From contig CACVBU010000997.1 in the NCBI GenBank assembly GCA_902728285.1, positions 444,747 to 508,746 of the forward strand: DNA of 64,000 bases, in the 5' to 3' direction. The position numbers and the translations under genes were made by a program. Below the pieces are notes generated by a model that ran no database searches, was not told the DNA's origin, and worked only from the letters and a program-made list of their open reading frames with translations. Shown here one piece after another: positions 25,101 through 31,618 of the stretch. The stretch is from Clytia hemisphaerica (taxonomy: Eukaryota; Cnidaria; Hydrozoa; Leptothecata; Clytiidae). Positions within the stretch are counted from its first letter, which is position 1. The number at the start of each line of letters is the position of its first letter.

Positions 25101-26085
25101 ATGTACAGGCGGTGTATATCATTTTCAAGTTGTTACGACCGAATAATGCTGTTAGTATATTGTTGTGGACATTGTATACTTTTTGTTTCTCGGTGTCCAT
25201 TCTTATGGAAGAAATCTTCTTGATTAACACCATGGCTCGTTTAGTACCATCCAGTGTTCAAGCGTTCGTCGAAAGTGTCCGCCTATCAGCATCAAGGATA
25301 GGAGCTGTTTTAGGTTTTCTAACAGCAGCATATTCGTTTCATTATCTTCAGTATGTCTCAAATCTGGGATAGTTATCTTTTTGCTGTTTTGGAGAAACAG
25401 ACAATTTCAAAGCCCGAAAATGATCGACATTGATCAGGTGTAAACAACTTCAAAAGATAAAGTCGATAAAGATGGTATCATAACAAACTTTTGTATCATA
25501 GATTAAACGAATTTATATAACTAATTAATGTAATCATTCATTTTAGTACATAAAATTTTGGGCATCATTGCAAGCTATTACTTACGTGAGACGGTTTTAG
25601 TTTGGAAGACAACTTGGTGTTCTCCTTTAATTCCAATTGTTTCAAAGACACAATATCTTCCCGGCCTGAAAAGGAGAGGGTAGTTGATATATTAGAAAAA
25701 TATTAGAACAAAATATACTAGGTCCCCTCAGCTGAAAAATAGTATAAAGTACTCTCTACAATTCGAAGAAAATTTTTGGTCCCTCGAAGATCGAATTAGA
25801 GAGAAAGTCACCTGATGTAAAAAATGTTTTTCTTCAACGAGAAAACTCCGAACAAAATAAAATTGTCACTTCTTGACTTAAGATAAAAACACTCCCGGAC
25901 AATGCTAGGTCACCCAACCTTTTTTAAAAATATGAACCTAAACCAAAGACTTTTTTTACCAAGGAACATGGCAGTTTCTAGCGACATTGCAATTTGATTC
26001 GTGCTTCTAGTGTTATTATGAAAGATCTCTTTGATTGGAATTTGATAGCCTATGGGTAGCTTGTCCAAGTCATTTGCAGTGAAAC
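7074..26085 (-). CDS. ANAPC1: Anaphase-promoting complex subunit 1 (APC1), 24 exons, partial
   Basis: The APC1 scaffold holds the platform of the APC/C ubiquitin ligase, which marks cyclins and securin for destruction in mitosis. Twenty-four exons read in order on the minus strand, all bounded by AG...GT, with compatible codon phases at each junction down to the last exon. Diagnostic stretches include RVHEVKRLL, KRTMSLSVARG, WPNFHNGVAAG, GKPPGVEI, NDRESHALSAGLALGM, ALSLLYLKTNN, HMAIGFLFLGGGR and HLQALRHLYVLACEPR, typical of the proteasome/cyclosome (PC) repeat toroid. The N-terminal propeller region (above 26.1 kb) and the C-terminus (below 7.07 kb) are not found. Introns carry SINEs, MITEs, a LINE and G-run modules. 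One exon (20379-20520) has a 1-nt insertion and the last exon is disturbed. Confidence 0.93.
7416..7493 (-). CDS. ANAPC1: APC1 exon
   Basis: ETLNYPESRVKMLSPCFIPE then SKYIKK; equivalent to APTLLPELHLLKQI. Phase 0 on both sides, donor GTGAGA. Confidence 0.88.
7731..7848 (-). CDS. ANAPC1: APC1 exon with HLQALRHLYVLACEPR
   Basis: FHLQALRHLYVLACEPRLFV then TRDVDNKNICYTPIEVTLK, near-identical to YHLQALRHLYVLAAEPRLL. Donor GTATGA. Confidence 0.97.
8413..8548. mobile_element. Short MITE-like inverted repeat in an APC1 intron
   Basis: About 136 bp with inverted ends: left arm contains TTTTAAGTGTGCACTC, right arm GGAGTGCACACTTAAAG. No coding capacity. Confidence 0.6.
8567..8653 (-). CDS. ANAPC1: APC1 exon
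   Basis: YTLKTDDIAIASLLCAVYPK then WPISSKDN; matches SIAALLCALYPxFPxxSxDNR. Non-typical donor GTTTGG. Confidence 0.92.
8919..9052 (-). CDS. ANAPC1: APC1 exon with LMAGSGN and HMAIGFLFLGGGR
   Basis: LMAGSGNITILKMARQLRKR continues without an intron into SYGNHMAIHMAIGFLFLGGG. Corresponds to VMAGSGNLxVLxLCRxL and HHMALGLLFLGGGRY. A GTAAGC at 9000 resembles a donor but the reading frame runs straight through it. Confidence 0.96.
9214..9472. repeat. G/C-ended module with AATCACG payload
   Basis: About a dozen copies of ATCACG/AATCACG within roughly 230 bp, bounded left by CCTCCAGCG and right by CGCTTGGGGGAGG, an imperfect inverted pair. Same architecture as the larger G-run modules, but no clear target duplication. 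Confidence 0.5.
9593..9652 (-). CDS. ANAPC1: APC1 exon
   Basis: AGGKVILEQCLNTVLVSLSL; equivalent to NLETCLSVVLLSLAM. Sixty nt, phase 0. Confidence 0.88.
9867..10045. mobile_element. pogo-like MITE
   Basis: Begins TA-CAGTTGTCTCTCGC and ends GCGAGAGTCTATTG with repeated TTCGAATTA-type subterminal motifs. CAGT termini and a TA flank fit Tc1/mariner-pogo MITEs; the right TA has mutated. Confidence 0.6.
10088..10394. repeat. G-run module, TAAACGGGGG payload
   Basis: Inverted ends (GTTCCAAATAAACGGG left; CCCGTTTACTTGGAACC right) enclose five or six runs of 6-14 G, several preceded by TAAAC or TTAAC. No target duplication found. Confidence 0.6.
10930..14302 (-). mobile_element. L2/CR1-like non-LTR retrotransposon, 5' truncated
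   Basis: Flanked by the perfect 14-bp duplication ATGTTCGAATGTTT (10916-10929 and 14303-14316). The 3' tail on the minus strand is a (TTGAA)n microsatellite, as in L2-type elements. The element lacks ORF1 and the start of ORF2; otherwise ORF2 is open. It inserted into module A, so it is younger. Confidence 0.92.
11357..14302 (-). CDS. LINE ORF2: APE endonuclease plus reverse transcriptase
   Basis: An open frame of 981 residues starts directly at the truncation point (no ATG). The endonuclease domain shows LHLNISSLSK near residue 25, ISETRL (about 55), YKHP (about 133), GDFN (about 166) and SDHLP (about 231). The reverse transcriptase has FRPISLL (about 544), FIDLQKAFDTVDH (about 605), GVPQGSVLGPLLF (about 667) and FADDT (about 703), where FADD replaces the common YADD, followed by a thumb-like region. 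No frameshift is visible. The family is the Jockey/CR1/L2 superfamily; the exact clade is uncertain. Confidence 0.93.
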   Translation of the reverse strand, partial: CRYFDCSDFNSAFSNTSSNLSFLHLNISSLSKHFDIYNNLLNSLNHNFKVLGISETRLTDSSIPHKLDIDGYKSLFTNTKSSAGGTALFISNDLKSKSRNDLSRSLYCEKELESTFCELQFEKQENIIVGCIYKHPTMKIETFTNDFFIPFLQKANKENKRLVLMGDFNINLLECGTSPHVNNFVDSLESFFLLPSISLPTRITDRSRTLIDNIFFTPAKHKPLTGNLLVGISDHLPQFLIFENFSTNFSKETKYYRRWKSFDSKKFKEDFYKIDWNDILHPDSYNPDLLFESFFDRMNTLIDIHAPLQKLSNRQIKRGAKPWITKGIKTSIIKRDHLLKAYSREKDNIIKHELHTKYKFYRNQIVKLCRRSKNNHYKNYFQDNLKNSKRIWSGVYELIESKKKHKSTIISLNINGQVTSDPKVTTEELNKYFATVADKIRYTINVNDKECNFNETLRNSPMNSLFFEPIQANEIIKIINALKPKSDGPCSIPTKILKSVLAEVAQLLANIFNTSIQSGKFLTALKVAKVIPVYKHKGSPYDPNNFRPISLLSNIDKIFEKLIKFRVVKFLDENKSIFKNQFGFRNKYSTTHALINLTEKIRSNIDRGLYSCGVFIDLQKAFDTVDHEILLSKLQHYGIRGIANLWFRSYLTNRKQYVSISGHDSSKRTVKHGVPQGSVLGPLLFLIYINDLPQAILNSETNLFADDTCLLSSDSNLNSLETKVNSDLVKLSSWLRANKISLNTAKTEVILFRSKHKSVPYSMNLYLEGHALKFTKHVKYLGLILDEFLAWNFHFDHLSTKLRRSNGILSKLRHFVPQLVLKTLYYAMFHSHMSYATIIWGQGLTQNSRIGKLQKRCLRILTFSDFNAETSPLFQNLKIPTLPNTVIKFNIQLVHQTLSNLSPEAVTNVLNYKTLTHIYHTRNSYLKLLERPKAKTLNFGLRSIKYQSLLIWNQLLLHTKTDLRPLSEYTIKKKVRDFLHI
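14487..15220. repeat. 57-bp tandem repeat split by module B
   Basis: Four copies lie left of module B and two right of it, each with TTGGACCCAACACC, CTATTTTGGTACACAGGTAG and TAAAAATCA. The interruption coincides exactly with module B and its target duplication. Confidence 0.85.
14662..15129. mobile_element. G-run module B, 8-bp TSD, CCCTTAGAGAGACT payload
   Basis: Ends CCCGGGGGGGGTACT and AGTACCCCC...GGG are inverted; the match resumes at GGGTATGTGCGTGCC after a variable spacer. GTTGGACC (14654-14661 and 15130-15137) is a perfect 8-bp target duplication within the 57-bp repeat, and a neighbouring repeat copy shows the empty site. Inside are five copies of CCCTTAGAGAGACT, all in one orientation, plus AATTTTCGAAAAATTTCTCT repeats. 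No coding region. Confidence 0.85.
15366..15419 (-). CDS. ANAPC1: APC1 exon
   Basis: Eighteen codons LPWLKIIRKLRESSYSEE, phase 0 on both sides. The following intron (15365 to 9653, 5.7 kb) holds a G-run module, a LINE and further modules. Confidence 0.75.
15735..15879. mobile_element. Small MITE-like inverted repeat
   Basis: CCAATTCGATTGACTTCAAA at the left is inverted at the right (TTTGAAGTCAATCGAATGG). The 145-bp element is rich in TTTGCCAA motifs. Confidence 0.6.
16241..16322 (-). CDS. ANAPC1: APC1 PC-repeat exon
   Basis: ICAISGSFLALSLKFAAS...FNMM; matches IIAGACLSLGFRFAGS of vertebrates. Donor GTAAGA. Confidence 0.9.
16688..16752 (-). CDS. ANAPC1: APC1 exon
   Basis: YAELLESLQSESFLMIGWTQ plus E; ends with two bases completed as Leu by the next exon. 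Position and phase place it between the LILWD and AGxxLSLxxRFA segments. Confidence 0.75.
16949..17096. mobile_element. pogo-like MITE with TA duplication
   Basis: TA-CAGTTGACT...GTTGACTG-TA with internal TTCGAATTA motifs. Lies in an APC1 intron. Confidence 0.7.
17214..17288 (-). CDS. ANAPC1: APC1 exon
   Basis: MLSFNLIMWDTLVPTLDWM then EEIVPG; aligns with LARCLILWDDIxPxxxWV of the family. Phase 0 on both sides. Confidence 0.9.
17657..17735 (-). CDS. ANAPC1: APC1 exon
   Basis: MVANSVKVIVSEATMDSLKP then DHVLYR, equivalent to the segment ending DFVxPxFLLLR in vertebrates. One leading base, ends in phase 0. Confidence 0.88.
18055..18137 (-). CDS. ANAPC1: APC1 exon with EGDTVNTDVTAP
   Basis: Encodes EGDTVNTDVTAPAAIM and ALSLLYLKTNN, near-identical to EGDxINxDVTxPGATLALxxxYLKTNN. 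Ends with two bases of Leu. Confidence 0.96.
18286..18336 (-). CDS. ANAPC1: APC1 exon
   Basis: Seventeen codons ending SFQIF, equivalent to the short linker before EGDTIN. Phase 0 on both sides. Confidence 0.8.
18824..18910 (-). CDS. ANAPC1: APC1 exon
   Basis: Twenty-nine codons, QGTDNMKILDWDVFNLLYNYIN..., equivalent to GSNLIGMSDLxVxExLYxYMxGG. Phase 0 on both sides. Confidence 0.9.
19172..19243 (-). repeat. tRNA-derived SINE head or tRNA pseudogene
   Basis: The minus strand shows a pol III A box (TAGCTCAGCAAGTAGAG) and B box (GGTTCGATCCC) at normal tRNA spacing. The acceptor stem and anticodon arm do not pair properly, so a functional tRNA is unlikely. Confidence 0.6.
19290..19498 (-). repeat. 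tRNA-derived SINE, copy 1 (deleted head)
   Basis: Shares with two other copies the body containing CTACCCGAAGGTAG, TTGCTGAGCATCAAGCAGAG and GGCATCAAGTACCATTTT. About 40 nt of the tRNA-like head are missing here. A GTAA microsatellite adjoins it. Confidence 0.75.
19519..19795 (-). CDS. ANAPC1: APC1 main PC-repeat exon
   Basis: At 277 nt the longest exon. Reads IGTKNTDAYKLLCLHLDSLFP...SALSLGLLFFGTGDLHLVKILL then EIGKPPGV and DRESHALSAGLALGMIMIG. Matches vertebrate LLxEIGRPPGPE...DRESYSLAAGLALGM closely, which made the gene identifiable. Confidence 0.97.
20055..20104 (-). CDS. ANAPC1: APC1 exon, GHALTTVALLIGTAAT
   Basis: A 50-nt PC-repeat exon; the canonical Gly/Ala/Leu pattern of a PC repeat helix. 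Ends with two bases, completed as Lys by the next exon. Confidence 0.9.
20379..20520 (-). CDS. ANAPC1: APC1 exon with a 1-nt insertion
   Basis: Reads VDSNWILLNK...GFLFALGLMGH in one frame and SLPKLHLHDYLIK in the next. The shift sits in a run of four T; with three T the expected SSLPKL joins directly to GH. Because both halves are highly conserved in APC1, this is either an assembly homopolymer error or a recent lesion. Confidence 0.88.
20754..20914. mobile_element. pogo-like MITE with TA duplication
   Basis: TA-CAGTAGAGTCTCTATAACTC...GAGTTATGGAGATTCCACTG-TA; 161 bp, AT-rich, without ORF. CAGT termini plus TA are typical of pogo/Tigger derivatives. Confidence 0.75.
21050..21158 (-). CDS. ANAPC1: APC1 exon with WPNFHNGVAAG
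   Basis: Contains WPNFHNGVAAGLK, almost identical to the family motif WPxFHNGVAAGLxI at the start of the PC-repeat toroid. Ends in phase 0 before GTATCA. Confidence 0.95.
21334..21423 (-). CDS. ANAPC1: APC1 exon, GM.TL to LDLSGR
   Basis: Acceptor TTTTGCAG. Completes Arg, then GMLTLGTAEPK...IIPTLDLSGR, equivalent to GMFTL...IPKLCLTGR of vertebrates. A second AG 17 nt downstream would break the phase, which fixes this start. Confidence 0.9.
21640..21893 (-). repeat. tRNA-derived SINE, copy 2
   Basis: Near-complete copy on the minus strand: tRNA-like head with GGTAGAGC-type A box and GGTTTGATCCCC B box, then the shared body. Lies in the APC1 intron between 22014 and 21423. Confidence 0.8.
21937..22014 (-). 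CDS. ANAPC1: APC1 exon with KRTMSLSVAR
   Basis: Encodes DHAFAKEEESKLLILSKRTMS and the start of the conserved RTMxLPVGRGM motif, completed by the next exon. Phases 2/2. Confidence 0.92.
22179..23442. mobile_element. Tc1/mariner-like non-autonomous element, repeated GGCCCCCAAAACGGAGG
   Basis: TA-flanked: begins CAGTATGTGGCCCCCAAAAC and ends GTTTTGGGGGCCATATACTG. The subterminal motif GGCCCCCAAAACGGAGG recurs at 22371 and 22541 directly and in inverted tandem at 23400-23436. No transposase frame was found in the 1.26 kb. Confidence 0.75.
23842..23948 (-). CDS. ANAPC1: APC1 exon with the DLRVxEVxRLL motif
   Basis: Reads IFELRFKDDLRVHEVKRLLN...EQKPDM and ends with two bases of a codon. DLRV-EV-RLL-S is one of the best conserved APC1 signatures. 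Confidence 0.93.
24374..24412 (-). CDS. ANAPC1: APC1 micro-exon, acidic
   Basis: Thirteen codons, DEDDKDGMLIDEQ, between AACAG and GTAAAG. It matches the short acidic EEDDGM segment of the family; phase 0 on both sides. Confidence 0.8.
24492..24900 (+). mobile_element. G-run module, left end only, ACCCTTACAGTGCA payload
   Basis: Starts CCCGGGGGGGGGGGCACT and GGTATGTGCCG, the same terminus as modules B and 62500-63969. Contains five or so copies of CCCTTACAGTGCA/CCCTTATAGTGCA. The right terminus and second target duplication are absent, so it is probably truncated. Confidence 0.6.
25112..25372 (+). pseudogene. MFS transporter fragment
   Basis: An open frame ends in TAG; it includes a hydrophobic segment (ILLWTLYTFCFSVSILMEEI) and the loop ARLVPSSVQAFVESVRLSAS followed by RIGAVLGFL, resembling the conserved late half of MFSD-type transporters (LVPxxxQGxxEGxR...RxGAxLGP). 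Only one or two membrane helices are present and it sits in an APC1 intron on the opposite strand, so a stray exon or gene fragment is likely. Confidence 0.4.
25586..25665 (-). CDS. ANAPC1: APC1 exon
   Basis: Completes a Gly codon and reads REDIVSLKQ...KLKPSH, equivalent to the GRQDLS region of vertebrate APC1. Donor GTAAGT; ends in phase 0. Confidence 0.85.
25960..26085 (-). CDS. ANAPC1: APC1 exon (first recognised)
   Basis: Encodes FTANDLDKLPIGYQIPIKEI...MSLETAMFL, matching the segment before the PC repeats (family consensus GFTxxDLxxLPxGxALPxxEAI). Starts with two bases of a split Gly codon and ends with one base. Confidence 0.85.
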
Positions 26086-26210
26086 CTACAAGATGTGAAA
26101 AATAAGTGCAATACAGCTTATGTCTATGGGTTTTATTTTTCCTTTTTAGATATTCGTTTTCAACCTCGGTTTTTCAGGGGTTTCCCGCAGGCGCAGTTGA
26201 TCTGGAAATG

Positions 26211-26474
26211 GGCGACCGTGATTCCTGTTGGCGAAAGCAGTCGGGGGCGACCCGAAGGCTCCTCTTTCAATAGCTATCTACCCGGAGGTAGGGAAGGATG
26301 CCACTCTTTCTTCCTGGATTTCTCCAATTATCCTTGATCCTTCTCTTAATTGCTGAGCATCAAGCAGAGAGACATCAAGTACCATTTTGAGAATCTTTGA
26401 TATGACCCGGCTGGGGGTTGAAACCACAACCTTGCGAACCGTAGCCAGATGCTCTACCACTGCACTACGGTCGC
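26211..26474 (-). repeat. tRNA-derived SINE, copy 3 (complete head)
   Basis: The minus strand begins GCGACCGTAGTGCAGTGGTA (A box) and carries a GGTTTCAACCCC-like B box, then the shared SINE body. All three copies have the same orientation, antisense to the window and sense with APC1 transcription. Confidence 0.85.
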
Positions 26475-26475
26475 C

Positions 26476-28567
26476 ATGGTTCCTGATTCGTTCCTTTAGA
26501 GCTTAAAGTTGACGGCCGCCAACTCCTCGCCATCAAAACTCCTGCCTATCCCCCTTTTAACGACAAACACAAAAGGGCAATCGAGAAATAATAATCTATT
26601 CATGCAGTGAAGCAAACCTCAAAATGTATGAAACGTAACTGTCTAATACGAGACACCATGGTGAAAATTAGAAAAAGAATGAAAAATATAATTTCTGCTC
26701 TCATTAGCAAATTAGGAAAGAACCCTTTTTCCATTTCCAATAGCCCCTTCTCTATCAAAGAACCTTCACCACTCACTCATGAGCTTTTAGTCAACATTTG
26801 AAACAAATCAGAAACATCAGAAACAGATCTTCCATTGATGAATTTCGTTGGAAAGACGAACTCGTTTGTGTCAGTCATTTTTATCGCGTTCCTCACGCTT
26901 TAAAGGACGCGCACTAGATAGGGGGTTATGCTTGTACATGTTTTGGCTGAAATTTGTCGAAAAATCAAGAACATCGTAAGAACATGCCCAGCCTCAGTTT
27001 GGAAAAAAATGACAAGAGACTACAATTTTTCCCTCTTTTCAAGGAGTTTTAACCGAACTTAGGGATAGATTTTCTAAAATCGAGAGTCAAAAATAGTCCA
27101 AATTTTACCAAGTGCTCTTTATTTTGTCTGCAAAATTAAGAACGCATTTAAGAACATTTTAGGCTGAAAATTGCTAAAAAATAAGCACATCCAAGCTCAG
27201 CCAAATTTTAGGTGTTCTAATAAAAACAAACGTAGTGTAGATGATCCAAATGAATATTAAGGAATATTAGAGCTGGGATAAAAATAACAACAAGCGCATT
27301 TCAACTGGTCCAAAGTAATTACAAGGCTTGTTTTAAAGATATCTGCTTAATATCATGGAAAATGCTTTAGTCTGGTCTGTGACCACCAGTCTCTGCTTGG
27401 TCAATGCAAACGTAAGGTAATTCAAAGGTTGTTGCTGGAAAATCTTATTCCAAGGAAAAGAAAAAAAGTTTAAATATGTTTTTGAACTATTAGTTGAAGC
27501 TGGTACAGGGGTGGTTGTGGCAGTATTTTTTTTTCTTATTAAGAATTTTCCCCTTTGAAAGTGAAAAATATTAATATTCAAAGAAAAACAATAGCACCAG
27601 GAGGCACCAGGATTTCATCGAAACACTACGACAGTAGTGTTATCTATACTTGTATAACTTAACATACTAGATGTCATCAATTCCACATTTTTGGAGCCTT
27701 AGGATGTCCGTAACTTTCTAAGTTTATGCTTAAAATTGTTCTTAACATGTTCTTAATTTGACCATATTGTGAGTATACAGTGTATCCATTTTCCTTAGAA
27801 ATCGGGTGTTTTAGGGTCCGCAAACCCTAAATGTGTTCTTAAGTTGTTTTTAACATTTTGGCCATCGAAGCCGTAATTTCTTATATAGTTTGTTCTAATA
27901 AGAAAACGTGCAAAAGAGTGGCGTCTGATATCTCATATGCACTGTAATAGCTGAGTAAATAGAAGATTTCTTTATCATTTCCTTCACATTTCATTTCCAC
28001 CGAGAAACCAGAAAGTGAAGACGGAGTTTCTGACTATTGGATCAAGCACTTGTTAAGCAACTTAGGGCGTATGTACAGTATATAAATTCTATCCCGAAAC
28101 ATGCGTATCTCTTGAATCTCTTTCTCTTGAAGTAACTTTTAGATTAAGAAATTCAGTCGCTGTTCAAATGATAACAATCTTTGCTCAGTGTTTTAGCATT
28201 TATCTGTTATTTCTGTTATTATTTAGACAGATGAAAAATCATAGAGTGTGATATTAAGATGAAATACGGATATATTTGATCCTGGTATGGGTCCTCATCT
28301 TTTTCGATCTACCTATCTTTCATTATAGAACACGAGGCAAACTGGGAAGAAGATAATTTGAAAACTGAAGAGGTCCTAAGAGTGTTATGTATAATTAAAA
28401 TATTTCTATGGGGGGGGGAGACCAAACAAAATTTTAAAATCAACTTTAGTGTGAAAACAATTTTATTGATGAAATTCCTTCAATTATGATTTTTGCTTTA
28501 TAGAAGACAAAATATTGTAAGAAAAAAAGGTGTTTTATCTGGTTTTATGATTGATCGAATTTTATTA
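26476..28567. other. Intron/intergenic sequence, AAGAACAT-rich repeat
   Basis: No exon could be confirmed. The parts near 26920-27250 and 27690-27900 contain repeated AAGAACAT/GTTCTT motifs; 27700-27900 is homologous to 60450-61000, where a module is inserted. The APC1 N-terminal exons are not recognised here. Confidence 0.4.
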
Positions 28568-28813
28568 CACCCCTGTCTCAGTGACCCGGTGGCTTTTAAA
28601 ATTACACCGGGGATAAAAAATTTTCTTTGGAAATCCAGTGGGGATTTTTCAAAGACAGAAAATACCAGTGGGGACACAGAATTAGAATAAAAATTTCAGT
28701 GGGGATTTCGAAATTTTCTTTTTTTTCCAAGTTTGTTGAAACAGTACAGTAAGTGTGATAAGCAAGCAATTTTATTTCAATCTTTATGTAATTATATGGA
28801 TATGCATCATAGA

Positions 28814-30357
28814 GGCCCCCCCAGCGGACCCAAATTTCACGCATTCACGCAAAATTTTTTCGCAATTCACGCATTCACGCAAGTTTTTCTCGAAATTCAC
28901 GCAAACCCAATTTTTTGGGAAATCGGGGAAATTTTCGGAAAAAATCGGGGAAAATGTCATAAATAGAGGTCTTTCACGTTTCGCTAAGTTACGTAATTTA
29001 CAAAATTTCCGCCATTATGGAGTAAAACGTTCGATTTGCATAAAAAAGTATGACAAGGTTGTACTCGTGATATTATTCGACCGGATCTGGTCATGCACTT
29101 GAGAAAAACTTAACTTAGTAGTGATTTTTTCCTGTAGACCTGATTATAAAACACCGTGTTTGGTAGCGTCATAAGAAGCCCCCAAATAGAAAGCGTTACG
29201 TAATTTTTCAACTTTAATCGCATGCCATCACCCAAAATATTTGATTCTTCTAACTTGTCACGATCGATTGGAAAAGGTGAAGCTTCTGCAGTTAACGTAT
29301 CGCGATAGTAAGTGAAAAGATATGCGCCGCAGGCGAATTTTTGTACAAAAAATAGCTTAAACATTATCAAAAATAGGTCAAACAAACTCGAGTATGACAC
29401 CATGATGCTTAGCTCAGGGGTAAGGAGGCGCAACCATGGTTTACGCAGAGAGGAAATTTTTACATTTCTGTCACTCGCGTTTGGCTAAAAATGCTCTCTT
29501 TAACACCATTGAAAAAGAATGTAGTCTAAATTCGTTAGAGGCAAGGTACGATTGCTTGATAGCTTGCAAAATGAGGTAAAAGAATGAACATTTGTTGCGA
29601 GCGAAGCGATCAAAAAATTTAAAAAGAAAGGTTTTAATCAGGGCTCGCGAATTAATTTCCTAACGTGGAGGGGCCAAAAACATAGTGACTAAGGAGGCGC
29701 AACCATGTTTTGCGCCGACAGGAGAAAATTTCTATTTTAACCTTCTGGTGGCTTAAATACGACTCCATTTCAGACTAATTTTGCCAAGAAATCAGGTTAT
29801 CGAAAGTCTACATCATGGGTAAAAATTTCTTTGAAATAAGTTTCTTTTTATTTGCAAAAACGTGGTGAAGTCATGTCCGCCTCCTGCCCCTCAGTGGCTC
29901 TGACCCTGGCTGGCCCTGGCCCTGGATCACTCATAATGCATTACCATGGTTTTATCTTAAACAAAAACTTTCAAGGAGGCAAATTGGAGTTATTTAAGAT
30001 TCGAGGGCCAATACATGTTTGGCCCGAGCAAAAAAATCTGGAAATTTAAGGTGCATGTCTAGATTGCTAGAAAGCGCATCTAAATCATGAATCGTTTGAT
30101 AAAATAGAGAATTTGAAAGTTGCTGATTTTTTTGTGCTTGAATTTGGGGTTTTCTACAAACTGTGAAAAGGAAAAATTTCCGCGTTCACGCAAAAAACAG
30201 GGCAGATTCACGCATTCACGCAATAGAAATATGGATTTTCACGTTCACGCAAGTCTTTTCAATTCACGCATTCACGCAATTTCTTTTCGATTTTCACGCA
30301 TTCACGCAACCAAAAAAGCCCATTCACGCATTCACGCAAACCACTGGGGGGGGCCCC
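28814..30357. mobile_element. Module D, TTCACGCATTCACGCAA payload
   Basis: Ends GGCCCCCCCAGCGG and CCACTGGGGGGGGCCCC are inverted; ATCATAGA/ATCATAAT flank it (6 of 8). Direct repeats of TTCACGCATTCACGCAA occur inside both ends (28838-28907 and 30178-30345). The 1.2 kb between contains two copies of AAGGAGGCGCAACCATG. Confidence 0.55.
29110..29433 (-). CDS. Uncharacterised frame inside module D
   Basis: A 107-residue frame with two hydrophobic stretches (about residues 15-40 and 75-95) and the polar segment SPFPIDRDKLEESNILGDG between them. I recognise no family. It may be chance, a captured exon or a remnant of an internal gene. Confidence 0.2.
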   Translation of the reverse strand: MRLLTPELSIMVSYSSLFDLFLIMFKLFFVQKFACGAYLFTYYRDTLTAEASPFPIDRDKLEESNILGDGMRLKLKNYVTLSIWGLLMTLPNTVFYNQVYRKKSLLS

Positions 30358-31439
30358 ATCATAATGCATAATAATATTTTTATTTCCTCCCACCCAGTCT
30401 TGATTGGGTCAATGAGGCTTGTTAAGTTGAATTACTTATATTACATTTCCTCCCTAAGTTCATTTGGCCAAAATTTCCAAACATAGACCTTACATCTTGA
30501 ACGGGTAGAATAGCAACTATTTGCTAACATGACAGCTATAACAAGAAATAGACAAGCTCTATTGGAGTGGCTACTTTCCTAGGACAGTTGCCATATATAT
30601 TTGATGAGATCAACGTCCTCGTGATCTCGGACATGAATTTTGTATACCATGATCCTAATGAGCAGCCTAGCTCAATGGTACAAGATCGAGCAATCGACTC
30701 TCAATTTAATATTACCCTGTATTACCCCACTTTTTTCGGAATCGATTGTATTTGATTACGTTTACAGGGGGTTTAGGATCTAAAAAGAGTGGTGTATCTC
30801 TGGTATAATGACGTAACGGCTACATAAGTGTCTAAGGAGGCGCCACCATGGTTGGGGCCGACGTGGCAGAAAATTTTTGAAAATAGGACCCTCTAGATTG
30901 GCTAAATATGGCCTCAAATTTCAAATTTTTGACAGTTAAAAAAGCAGTTTTTTGGTCGTAATATAGCAAGATTTCAGGGTCTTTTCAGAGTGGAAAAGGA
31001 AAATAATGGGTTTCCCAGTAGTTTAAAAATTTTTCATACTCAGGTCTAGAGTTCCTAAGCCAAGTTGCTAGCACTGCGTTGCTTATGAAATCAAAAACCG
31101 TATAGCTAAAAAAAGTCATGATAGAAAAAGAAAAGATCTCACAATTTCTTTTAAAATCCATTCACTTTTTGAATAAATAGGTATCTCAACTATAATAATG
31201 TACACATTTTCTATTAAAAAACATGAAAATATCACTCACAAGCCTCACAAAGGAAGAGAGCCATAAAAATATACAAAAGAGATGAACAAGAAAATTGTTA
31301 GAAATTTTGTGTATAATCTATTATATCAAAACCTCTGTGAGAGAAAAAAAAAGTTATGTTGAAGCTTTTTTGAGTCAAAGTTGTTCATTTGTTTTGAAAA
31401 ATAAAAATCTCTTATCAAGCTTTAATGAAGCGGGTAATA

Positions 31440-31618
31440 GACCTTTTTTCAAAGAGGCCACCCTGTTGAATAATTATGTAGTCCAGCAGAAAAACAATGA
31501 TAAAACCATGCATAATTATTACAATATGCATGATACATTAATTATGCATGGCTCTATCATTGTTTTTATGGCTGGAGTACATAATTATTCAACAGGACGT
31601 CCTCTTTGAAAAAAGGTC
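31440..31618. mobile_element. Near-perfect palindromic MITE (about 80-bp arms)
   Basis: TA-GACCTTTTTTCAAAGAGG...CCTCTTTGAAAAAAGGTC-TA. The arms remain paired through ATAATTATGTA and ATGCATAATTA to a loop of about 20 nt. The TA flanks fit a mariner-type target duplication. RNA from it would fold into a long hairpin. Confidence 0.8.

Noticed and set aside
27333-27581. Possible APC1 N-terminal exon (TFALTKQRLVV)
   Set aside because: No similarity to the expected segment and phases not testable.
28838-30345. Regular TTCACGCATTCACGCAA repeats looking like a CRISPR array
   Set aside because: The genome is eukaryotic, spacers are absent or similar to each other, and the repeats belong to a transposon-like module.
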